Assembly: GCA_964456625.1 (NCBI GenBank)
Contig: CAYWBO010000004.1
Coordinates: 19,372 to 83,371, forward strand
Direction of reading: 5' to 3'
DNA length: 64,000 nucleotides
DNA from: Sulfidibacterium sp964456625
GTDB lineage: Bacteria > Bacteroidota > Bacteroidia > Bacteroidales > F082
This document shows positions 17,134-24,437 of the stretch, piece by piece. Position 1 is the first letter of the stretch. Every line of letters begins with the position of its first letter. The notes under the pieces were generated by a model. It did no database searches. It had not been told where the DNA came from and worked only from the letters and a program-made list of their open reading frames with translations. Made by a program: the position numbers and the translations under genes.

Positions 17134-20100
17134 TTAAAATTTTAAATTTACACCAAAAACAACTGATTTTACCGGCGGAGTGGTTAACATAGTAAAACCG
17201 TCGGCACCGACTTCCGGGTCATATTTCAATCGCTTGTCTTTTACCCAGGTCCAGATATTGCTTCCCCTCACGTAAACAGTAGCACCATCGAATTTAACCT
17301 TCGACAGATATCTCTTCGGTACGTTATAACCAATGGTTAGCCCTTTCAAACGGATATAATTATCTGAATACAGGAAACGGGTGGATGTTCTTGAAGCATT
17401 ACTGGAAGTGTTGTAAACCATTTTAGGTACATCCGTAACCTGTCCCGGTGTTGTCCAGGCATTCGTCAGTTCTGATACTCCATTGAAATATAAGGTAGTG
17501 TAGAGGTCATTATTATTGGTATAAAATGACCAATCCTGATAGATTTTATTTCCGCCGGAGAAATAAAAACTGGCATCCACAAAGAAACCTCTGTAATCAA
17601 TATGCGTGGACAACCCGCCGGTGTAAGTCGGCAGCGCACTTCCGCCCTGATAAGCTTTGGCTGCAGCATAGTAGTTGGTTGTGGTGGCACCACTCTTTCC
17701 GTCTACATACCACAGCGCATCACCGGTTGCAGGATCTACGCCTGCGTATTTCTGCATATACCATGCATAAATAGGATGTCCTACCTGTACTTTACGAGAG
17801 CCGGTTTCGATGTCAATATCTTTACCGGAAGCATCTTTTGCCAAAGCAGTAACTTCGTTGTTAACTGTTGCAAAATTAGCTGTTACAGACCAGTTCAGGT
17901 TTTTCGAACGAATAAGGTCAACAGATAATGTAGCTTCAATTCCCTTATTAACAACTGCTCCTGAGTTTTCATTCTGTGAGGTGAAACCCGTAGTCATAGA
18001 CAAGGGTACATTTTGCAACAGGTCGAAAGTTTTTTTATGATAATAAGCAAATGTACCGTTGATTCTATTATTCCAGACAGTAAAGTCAAATCCAACGTCC
18101 AGGGTTTTATTCTTTTCCCAGGTCAGATTACTGTTTCCAAACTGGCTCGGATAGATTGCTCCGTTGCCAGCATAAGCGGCATCGTAGGAGAAAATATCCT
18201 GATACTGGTTCAGATTGATGGCTGAGTTACCACTCAGGCCATAAGAACCTCTCAGTTTTAACATATTGATAAACTTGATATTTTTGAGGAACGATTCCTG
18301 GCTGATGTTCCAGGCGGCACCCACAGCATAGAAATTACCAAAACGTCTGGCAGCTGCAAAACGTGAGGATCCCTCATACCTGTATGTCAAATCAAGGATG
18401 TATTTACCGAGGTAGTTGTAGTTGATCATACCCAGGTAGGACAAGTTTGACCAGTCGTAGTAAGAAGCCGTGGCCTGCCAGTTTGCACTGGTACTGGCCA
18501 GGGTAGTCAAACCAAGAGCGGCAAAGTTTTCTCCATAACCATACAGATAGTTTTCCTTGTTCTTCTGGTATTCCATCAGCACTTTGAAAGAAATCATATG
18601 ATCGTGATAGCGCAGTGTATAATCCAGAGAGTTCTGGGTAACGATGTTGTAGTTTCTGTCAATAGAATTCTCTGCATAACCATTTGAACTGGCTCCGTCG
18701 CCATACAGCGGGTTGTCATAGGTTTTATAATTAGTAAGGGTATAATCCAAACTAATTAAGGTTTTAAATTTTAAGTCCTTCAGGATAGAGTATTCCAGAA
18801 ATGAATTACTAATCGCACGGGTCAGATCGTTGTATGCAATATTATTTTTTGCAATGTACAACGGGTTAAATCCACCGCCATTAATATTTGTAATATTGAT
18901 CGTACCATCAGAATTATACGGCTGATCCCACGGACTCATAAAAAACTTAGCCAAGTTCGGATTGGCATAATAAGCACTTTGCTCCAGATAAGCATTCTGG
19001 TGCGTATTGGAAACGATGTTACTGGTTGAGAATTTGAGTTTTTTCGTCAGATTTCTGTTGTAATTCAAGGTAGCAGAAAATCTTTTAAAGTCACTACCAA
19101 TCACCGTAGCTTCGGTTTTGTCATATCCAACAGAAGCATAGAACGAAGAAAGTTTATCACCGCCTGATGCCGAGAAATTATAACTTTTCACCGGAGCGTT
19201 TTTATTGGTAACTGCGTTTGCCCAGTCAGCGTTTTTTCCATCCCAGTTTTGTAGCAAACCGTAGTCCAGATCATACTGGGTAACAAAATCCATAGCCTGA
19301 GCACGGGTAAAACCATAATTTGCACCATACGTATTGTAAACACCGTCCAGGAAGAGTTTGGCTCTCTGGTCACCCGTCAAAGCTACCTCTCCTTGTACTG
19401 CGTTATTTTGATACCCCATGTAAGCAGCGAAATTAAAGACAGTTTTAGTATCCATTCTTCCTTGCTTGGTGGTGATCACAATGACACCGTTTGAACCACG
19501 GGCACCATAAGCAGCCGTAGCAGAAGCGTCTTTTAAAACGGTAATGCTGGCAATATCATCACTGTTGATGGAAGCCAGTTCACTTAAGGAACTGTATGAA
19601 CTGCTCCCCGAGAAGTTTCCGCTTACCACGGGAACACCATCCACAACTATCAAAGGCTGATTTCCTGCGGTGATAGAACCCACCCCGCGGATCCGAATAT
19701 CAGCAACAGAACCAGGAGTACCTGATGAAGATGAAATTTCAAGACCAGCCACTTTTCCCTGCAAAGCCTGGTCGGGGCTTGCAACCGGAACCTGATCAAT
19801 AGCAGCTCCGCTTACCTGGACTACGGAACCTGTCAATTCGTTTTTCCCTTTGGTGGTATACCCCATCACGACGACCTCGCTAAGGCCTTTCGTTTCGGAT
19901 GAAAGCACAACATTGATAACTTTTTTTCCACCAATGTTAATTTCTTGGGTTTTCATACCAACAAAAGAGAAAACCAACACTTTGGCTTCTGGTCCAACAT
20001 TCAGTGTATAATTACCATTCACATCTGTGATGGTCCCTTCACTAGTTCCTTGCACTCTGATGGTAACTCCAGGTAACTTAGAACCATCGTCAGAACTTGT

Positions 20101-20190
20101 AACAGTACCACTGATGGTCCTGGTCTGTGCAAACGCGAAATTCATGCCTGCAACGAGCAGCACCAAAAGTGCAATTGTAAATTTTCTCAT
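17134..20190 (-). CDS. SusC/RagA-family TonB-dependent transporter
   Basis: 1018-aa TonB-dependent channel: signal peptide MRKFTIALLVLLVAGMNFAFA, carboxypeptidase-D-like domain (TISGTVTSSDDGSKLPGVTI), and a plug with PLIVVDGVPVVSG and ARGSNGVIVITTKQGR. The barrel ends SVVFGVNLKF. The N-terminus closely resembles the duplicated SusC, but the barrel differs. The operon is susC-susD, driven by a TATATTTG promoter preceded by 10-bp direct repeats. Confidence 0.96.
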   Translation of the reverse strand: MRKFTIALLVLLVAGMNFAFAQTRTISGTVTSSDDGSKLPGVTIRVQGTSEGTITDVNGNYTLNVGPEAKVLVFSFVGMKTQEINIGGKKVINVVLSSETKGLSEVVVMGYTTKGKNELTGSVVQVSGAAIDQVPVASPDQALQGKVAGLEISSSSGTPGSVADIRIRGVGSITAGNQPLIVVDGVPVVSGNFSGSSSYSSLSELASINSDDIASITVLKDASATAAYGARGSNGVIVITTKQGRMDTKTVFNFAAYMGYQNNAVQGEVALTGDQRAKLFLDGVYNTYGANYGFTRAQAMDFVTQYDLDYGLLQNWDGKNADWANAVTNKNAPVKSYNFSASGGDKLSSFYASVGYDKTEATVIGSDFKRFSATLNYNRNLTKKLKFSTSNIVSNTHQNAYLEQSAYYANPNLAKFFMSPWDQPYNSDGTINITNINGGGFNPLYIAKNNIAYNDLTRAISNSFLEYSILKDLKFKTLISLDYTLTNYKTYDNPLYGDGASSNGYAENSIDRNYNIVTQNSLDYTLRYHDHMISFKVLMEYQKNKENYLYGYGENFAALGLTTLASTSANWQATASYYDWSNLSYLGMINYNYLGKYILDLTYRYEGSSRFAAARRFGNFYAVGAAWNISQESFLKNIKFINMLKLRGSYGLSGNSAINLNQYQDIFSYDAAYAGNGAIYPSQFGNSNLTWEKNKTLDVGFDFTVWNNRINGTFAYYHKKTFDLLQNVPLSMTTGFTSQNENSGAVVNKGIEATLSVDLIRSKNLNWSVTANFATVNNEVTALAKDASGKDIDIETGSRKVQVGHPIYAWYMQKYAGVDPATGDALWYVDGKSGATTTNYYAAAKAYQGGSALPTYTGGLSTHIDYRGFFVDASFYFSGGNKIYQDWSFYTNNNDLYTTLYFNGVSELTNAWTTPGQVTDVPKMVYNTSSNASRTSTRFLYSDNYIRLKGLTIGYNVPKRYLSKVKFDGATVYVRGSNIWTWVKDKRLKYDPEVGADGFTMLTTPPVKSVVFGVNLKF

Positions 20191-20240
20191 AATGATAAAT
20201 TTTAGTTAATAAAAAATTAATTGAGAATTAAATTGAACGT

Positions 20241-20283
20241 CAAATATAATAACTTTACTTAACTTTCTTTAACTTTCTTTAAC
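20241..20283 (-). promoter_or_regulatory. SusC promoter with four 10-bp direct repeats
   Basis: CAAATATA at 20241-20248 is TATATTTG on the minus strand, a consensus -7 box, 51 bp upstream of the susC start. Immediately upstream (20251-20283) are units AACTTTACTT, AACTTTCTTT, AACTTTCTTT and AAC in 10-bp phase. Helically phased direct repeats at about -20 to -45 look like an activator-binding array. Confidence 0.6.
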
Positions 20284-20520
20284 ATGAATGAAGAAAAATT
20301 TTTATGGTATTTGTAACCAGTTGTTTTTAAATAAGATGCAATGTGCATTCAATCTAAACAAGGGCACGCAAATCATGAAATTTGCCGATTATACTTCCAA
20401 ACAGGGGCTATTGTCGCAAAACTAACAATAAAAAAGAGGCATTTAATTTGTAAATACTCTGAGGAAAACAGTGCTGTAAAAGACGGAAACCAATTACTTA
20501 GCGAACTAAAATGGCGCTTT
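20284..20520. other. Intergenic region, nothing recognised
   Basis: About 240 bp between the SusC promoter and the 3' end of the small membrane protein gene. I see no coding potential, RNA gene or clear hairpin. Confidence 0.4.
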
Positions 20521-20958
20521 TTATCGCATCAGTGAAAGATGTTTGTAATAAAAATAAACGAAGAAAAAACTTAAGCTTAATTGGAAAAACGGGAATGGAA
20601 AGTGCGGAATAAACAGTTCGGGTATTATTAACAATATCAACTGGGAGAGTACATAGAGATGAAACCCGCTTTTTTTCAAATTCCACATGAGAAAAGCGCC
20701 TGCAAATGCAAGGCCTGAAAAAACACCCTGAAAAAGAAAATAGAGCCTGTTGAGATTAAAAATAAAAGAGAAGTCCATTTTGGTCCCCAGGAAATCCATA
20801 TTGGGATGGCTGGCAAAAAGGGTCCTAAACTGATCGAACATCAGGTAAATAACTGTGTTGGAAAACAATGTAAGACCACTGCCGACAAATGTAAGAATGC
20901 ATAAAATGGTGAGCAGTAAAGGTCTTTTTTGGTCTTGTTCCATCTGATCTAGTCCCAT
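20521..20958 (-). CDS. Small hypothetical membrane protein
   Basis: 145-aa protein. A short charged N-terminus (MGLDQMEQDQKRP) is followed by four hydrophobic segments at about residues 14-35, 70-92, 100-118 and 120-140, so it is an inner-membrane protein. I do not recognise a family. Similar four-helix proteins are common in this phylum as unannotated genes. It appears monocistronic; an alternative start at residue 6 is possible. Confidence 0.65.
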   Translation of the reverse strand: MGLDQMEQDQKRPLLLTILCILTFVGSGLTLFSNTVIYLMFDQFRTLFASHPNMDFLGTKMDFSFIFNLNRLYFLFQGVFSGLAFAGAFLMWNLKKSGFHLYVLSQLILLIIPELFIPHFPFPFFQLSLSFFFVYFYYKHLSLMR

Positions 20959-21203
20959 CGCTTTAATTTTTATTTAGCTCGGCGAAATTACACAAATTTG
21001 AATTTTTCAAGGTCCTTATATTCCAGTAAAACTTTAAAAGTAGACAAAGCACAGAAAATACCAAAAATCACAAAACCACAATTTCCACACGTGCCGGACC
21101 GGATCCAAATTTTATAATTTACTAGTCCTCCCTTGCGGGATAACTGTTTGATTTTCTAAACTTTTTTTAAAGTCCTTTAACACTTCATTTCGAATCACAA
21201 AAC

Positions 21204-21211
21204 TACTTTTG
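21204..21211 (+). promoter_or_regulatory. Promoter -7 box for the T9SS-domain protein
   Basis: TACTTTTG matches TAnnTTTG. It overlaps the ATG at 21209, which rules that codon out as the start and favours ATG 21230. Confidence 0.6.
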
Positions 21212-21229
21212 TATGGAGATATTAAAATC

Positions 21230-21703
21230 ATGAAGACATTTATGAAAAACATATTACGCGCTATTCAAATGACACTGTTAGGACTCCTGATCACAGTGCC
21301 ATTCACACTTTCTGCCTTGAACAATGCAAAGCAACCCAATCTGAATATGGCGATCCAACCTCTGGAAACCGGCCTCAAAGGAGATTCTTCGGAAACATCT
21401 ATAACGAATGCCTATAAAGACACTGGTGATACGAACACCCCCCGGATTCAGTTTTCGAATCCATTTCCGAACCCGGCTTCCTCATTTGTAAAGATCAACT
21501 ATAAATTTCCTTCGATCAATGATAACGGTGAACTCAGGATCATGGACCTCACGGGAAAGACTGTGATAACCTATCCCCTTGAAGGGTCAAACAACACACT
21601 ACGGATTAACGTCAGTGATCTGACACGAGGACTCTATTTCTGTACGATCTATTACAAAGGACAATTGATAAAGAGCAATAAATTAATTGTGAGCAACCAA
21701 TAA
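21230..21703 (+). CDS. Short stand-alone T9SS sorting-domain protein
   Basis: 157-aa protein (start MKTFMKNILRAIQM) with a signal-like hydrophobic segment at about residues 13-32 and a low-complexity linker. Almost all the remainder is a type A T9SS C-terminal domain: FSNPFPNPASSFVKINYKF, ELRIMDLTGKTVI, LTRGLYFCTIYYKGQLIKSN. There is no recognisable cargo domain. It could be a small surface protein, or a remnant of a larger exported protein that kept its own promoter and terminator. Confidence 0.75.
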   Translation: MKTFMKNILRAIQMTLLGLLITVPFTLSALNNAKQPNLNMAIQPLETGLKGDSSETSITNAYKDTGDTNTPRIQFSNPFPNPASSFVKINYKFPSINDNGELRIMDLTGKTVITYPLEGSNNTLRINVSDLTRGLYFCTIYYKGQLIKSNKLIVSNQ

Positions 21704-21720
21704 TACATTTTGTTAAGAAA

Positions 21721-21753
21721 GTAAAAGGGCGGGAAAATTTCCCGCCCTTTTAC
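21721..21753. terminator. Bidirectional terminator between T9SS-domain gene and metK
   Basis: Perfect inverted repeat with arms GTAAAAGGGCGGGAAA around one A. T-rich on both strands, it serves the two convergent genes. Confidence 0.93.
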
Positions 21754-21758
21754 TTTTA

Positions 21759-23051
21759 TTAAAGACCAAAGGCCGCTTTTACTTTGTCGACATAATCAAG
21801 CTCTTCCCAGGCGAAAAACTTAACAGGTTTTTTATAAATCTTCCGACCATTTTGCTCATCTTTCAGGGAAGTAGTTTCGTCCTGATAAAATACCTCCACG
21901 TCTTCAGTATACGGATCCCTTCCGAAATGTCCATAGGAAGCCGTCTTTTCAAAAACAGGATTCTTCAATCCGAATCGCTTCACAATAGCATAAGGATGCA
22001 TATCAAAGATCTTGACTGCGACATCAGCAATTTCTCCGTCATTCAGGATCTTACCTTCTTTATTCTTTACTTTGGCCGTACCGTATGTATTTACATTAAA
22101 GCCCACAGGTTCACTCACACCGATGGCGTAGGCAACCTGAACCAGAATCTTATCTGCCACGCCGGCGGCTACCAGGTTCTTGGCAATGTGGCGGGTTGCA
22201 TAGGCTGCAGAACGATCCACTTTCGATGAATCTTTACCCGAGAAAGCACCACCACCATGTGCTCCATGACCACCGTACGTATCGACAATAATTTTGCGGC
22301 CCGTAAGCCCTGTATCTCCATGGGGGCCACCGATCACAAATTTTCCGGTTGGATTTGCATACAGCTTGTAATGATCAAACAGGTACTCCGGATAATTCTT
22401 TTTAACCCTGGGGATCAGATATTCCTCGATATCTGCCTTGATTTTCTTCTGCATTGCCTCCTCGGTATCAAACTCATCATGCTGGGTAGAAATCACAAGT
22501 GCATCAATCCTCAACGGCGTATCGTCATCACCGTATTCCAGTGTAACCTGTGATTTTGAATCCGGGCGAAGATAAGTCATCACCTTGCCTTCACGGCGGA
22601 TCTTGGCCAGTTCCAATAAAAGCTCATGGGCTATTTGTGTTGTCAGCGGCATATAACTCGATGTTTCCCTCGTGGCATAACCAAACATCATCCCCTGGTC
22701 ACCGGCCCCCTGATCTTCCTCCCTGGCTCTTTCAACTCCCTGATTGATATCAGCAGACTGTTCATGCACTGCAGAAATCACCGCACAGGATTTGCTGTCG
22801 AACTGATACTCGGCTTTGGTATATCCGATTCTCTCAATAGTATTACGCGCTATACTCTGCAAATCAACGTATGCGTTGGTTTTTACTTCACCGGCCACAA
22901 CAACCAATCCGGTACTTACAAGGGTTTCACAAGCTACTTTCGATTGCGGATCCTGCCTCAACATCTCATCCAGAACGGCATCAGAAATCTGATCAGATAC
23001 TTTATCCGGATGGCCTTCGGAAACAGATTCCGAGGTAAATAAATATGACAT
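21759..23051 (-). CDS. metK: S-adenosylmethionine synthetase
   Basis: 430-aa cytoplasmic enzyme making S-adenosylmethionine from methionine and ATP. N-terminal MSYLFTSESVSEGHPDKVSDQ is the family signature (catalytic His in EGHPDK). GAGDQGMMFGYAT and GGGAFSGKDSSKVDRSAAY are the ATP/phosphate-binding motifs. The length is slightly above the ~390 aa of many homologues. It is transcribed alone from a TATCTTTG promoter, with a ~130-nt leader that contains a SAM-II-like riboswitch. Confidence 0.98.
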   Translation of the reverse strand: MSYLFTSESVSEGHPDKVSDQISDAVLDEMLRQDPQSKVACETLVSTGLVVVAGEVKTNAYVDLQSIARNTIERIGYTKAEYQFDSKSCAVISAVHEQSADINQGVERAREEDQGAGDQGMMFGYATRETSSYMPLTTQIAHELLLELAKIRREGKVMTYLRPDSKSQVTLEYGDDDTPLRIDALVISTQHDEFDTEEAMQKKIKADIEEYLIPRVKKNYPEYLFDHYKLYANPTGKFVIGGPHGDTGLTGRKIIVDTYGGHGAHGGGAFSGKDSSKVDRSAAYATRHIAKNLVAAGVADKILVQVAYAIGVSEPVGFNVNTYGTAKVKNKEGKILNDGEIADVAVKIFDMHPYAIVKRFGLKNPVFEKTASYGHFGRDPYTEDVEVFYQDETTSLKDEQNGRKIYKKPVKFFAWEELDYVDKVKAAFGL

Positions 23052-23109
23052 AATTTAATTAGTTGAATTAAACACTAAAAAGGAAGTTGGTTGATTGGCA
23101 GGTAAAAAA

Positions 23110-23160
23110 CTGTTTTAGCATTCTTTTTACGTGGTTGCAATCAATCAAATCTTTCCACTA
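23110..23160 (-). promoter_or_regulatory. SAM-II (SAM-alpha) type riboswitch in metK leader
   Basis: Reading the minus strand: stem GUGG (23158-23155), loop AAAGAUUUGAUUGAUUGCAA, closing CCAC, then GUAAAAAGAAU and GCUAAAACAG. The GUGG..GAUUUG..UUGCA.CCACGU..AAA..GCUAAA order is the pattern I know for SAM-II, a compact pseudoknot aptamer reported in alpha-proteobacteria and Bacteroidetes. It lies within the leader of metK, downstream of its promoter, so feedback control by SAM is expected. Not verified with a covariance model. Confidence 0.82.
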
Positions 23161-23185
23161 CTATTTCGTTCTATGAACGTGGGGA

Positions 23186-23193
23186 CAAAGATA
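23186..23193 (-). promoter_or_regulatory. metK promoter -7 box
   Basis: CAAAGATA on the plus strand is TATCTTTG on the minus strand. Transcription should begin a few bases before the riboswitch stem. Confidence 0.65.
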
Positions 23194-23243
23194 GTAAAAC
23201 TTTTTTACAGAACGTTTCTAATTAACGGCACCTGCCTTCATCA

Positions 23244-24161
23244 TTATTTTCCTGCCGTAAGTTCTCTGAAAATTTCTTCCATTTTCTGCTCTATCCTGGA
23301 AAAAGACAGGATATTCAGATTCTGTGCAACGGCAAATTTAAAAACAGATTCCCGAATATCTTTTCCCTCCTCAGAAGCGATGATCCACTCTTTTCCAGAC
23401 ACCGGTTCAACCTTTTGCACAAAGGGGATCTCCAAAAGCAAAGCGGCTGTAATCGTTTCTTTCAGCTCCAATTTATATCGTAAGCCGAAAGTTTTTGATG
23501 CAGCAAATTCTTCGATGCTTTGGTCCGCTACAATTTGTCCATGGTTGATGATCACAACGCGGCTGCACATGGCCTCTACCTCCTGCATAATATGCGTGGA
23601 AAGTAATACCGTTTTTTCTTTTCCAATGTTGGAAATGACCGACCGGATTCCAGGAAGCTGGATCGGATCCAAACCGGAGGTCGGCTCATCGAGAATTAAA
23701 ACTTCAGGGTCGTGGATCAAAGCCTGGGCAAGACCCACACGCTGGCGGTAACCCTTGGATAAAGCGCCTATTTTTTTGTTTTGCTCCGGTCCTAAGCCTG
23801 TCAGTTCTATTATCTCGCTAACGCGATTCATGTTTTTACGTCCTCCGGGATACATTTCGTACACAAAACGCAAATATTCCTTCACATACATTTCGGGATA
23901 CAGCGGGTTGTTCTCCGGCAGGTATCCCACCCATTGTCTGATCTGTAATGAATGATCCCTGACATTGATTCCCTGAAGGGAGATATCGCCTCCATCTGGC
24001 GATAGAAAAGAAGTAAGCAGTTTCATCAACGTAGACTTCCCGGCGCCATTGGGTCCCAACAATCCTACAACTTCTCCCCGATCGATACTGATACTGACCT
24101 GATCCAACGCTTTCTGGTTTCCGTAGAATTTGGAAACTCCTTTAATCTCAACGACACTCAT
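23244..24161 (-). CDS. gldA: ABC transporter ATP-binding protein, GldA-like
   Basis: 305-aa ATPase. Walker A GLLGPNGAGKST, signature ALSKGYRQRVGLAQAL, Walker B EVLILDEPTSGLDP, and H-loop LLSTHIMQE are all intact. The overall text matches GldA, the ATPase of the GldAFG exporter linked to gliding and surface functions in Bacteroidetes. No gldF or gldG lies next to it here. The start at 24161 (MSVVEIKGVSKFYG) is chosen because the longer reading frame covers the TACTTTTG promoter at 24180-24187. It could be another single-gene ABC-2 type ATPase. Confidence 0.85.
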   Translation of the reverse strand: MSVVEIKGVSKFYGNQKALDQVSISIDRGEVVGLLGPNGAGKSTLMKLLTSFLSPDGGDISLQGINVRDHSLQIRQWVGYLPENNPLYPEMYVKEYLRFVYEMYPGGRKNMNRVSEIIELTGLGPEQNKKIGALSKGYRQRVGLAQALIHDPEVLILDEPTSGLDPIQLPGIRSVISNIGKEKTVLLSTHIMQEVEAMCSRVVIINHGQIVADQSIEEFAASKTFGLRYKLELKETITAALLLEIPFVQKVEPVSGKEWIIASEEGKDIRESVFKFAVAQNLNILSFSRIEQKMEEIFRELTAGK

Positions 24162-24179
24162 AGCTGCTTTTCTTAACTG

Positions 24180-24187
24180 CAAAAGTA
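24180..24187 (-). promoter_or_regulatory. gldA-like gene promoter -7 box
   Basis: CAAAAGTA on the plus strand, TACTTTTG on the minus strand, 19 bp upstream of the chosen start. It excludes the upstream in-frame ATGs as starts. Confidence 0.6.
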
Positions 24188-24392
24188 ATTTTTTGTATGG
24201 AACGAAGAACATGGACGTTAATTGTTGACCCCACAAGGAAAGTAGTTTATTTTCAAGATATTTTTTCTCTTCCAAAGGCTCCTCAAACCTTTGCATTGGC
24301 CAAATTGTGAACTTTCCCGAGCCGGGACAGATACAAAAGGCCCTCGGTTTCCATTTCACAAATGACAATACTATTCCGTTTGAATTACGTTT

Positions 24393-24400
24393 TATATTTG
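24393..24400 (+). promoter_or_regulatory. Promoter -7 box of the GH31-GH13 operon
   Basis: TATATTTG, consensus match, 38 bp before the GH31 start codon. No GCAAACG operator is visible here. Confidence 0.55.
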
Positions 24401-24437
24401 TAACTTAAATAAATTTCAAGAGCTAATTCATCTCCTC

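Noticed and set aside
24162..24368. N-terminal extension of the GldA-like protein
   Set aside because: It would span the TACTTTTG promoter and has no similarity to ABC ATPases; the start at 24161 is used.
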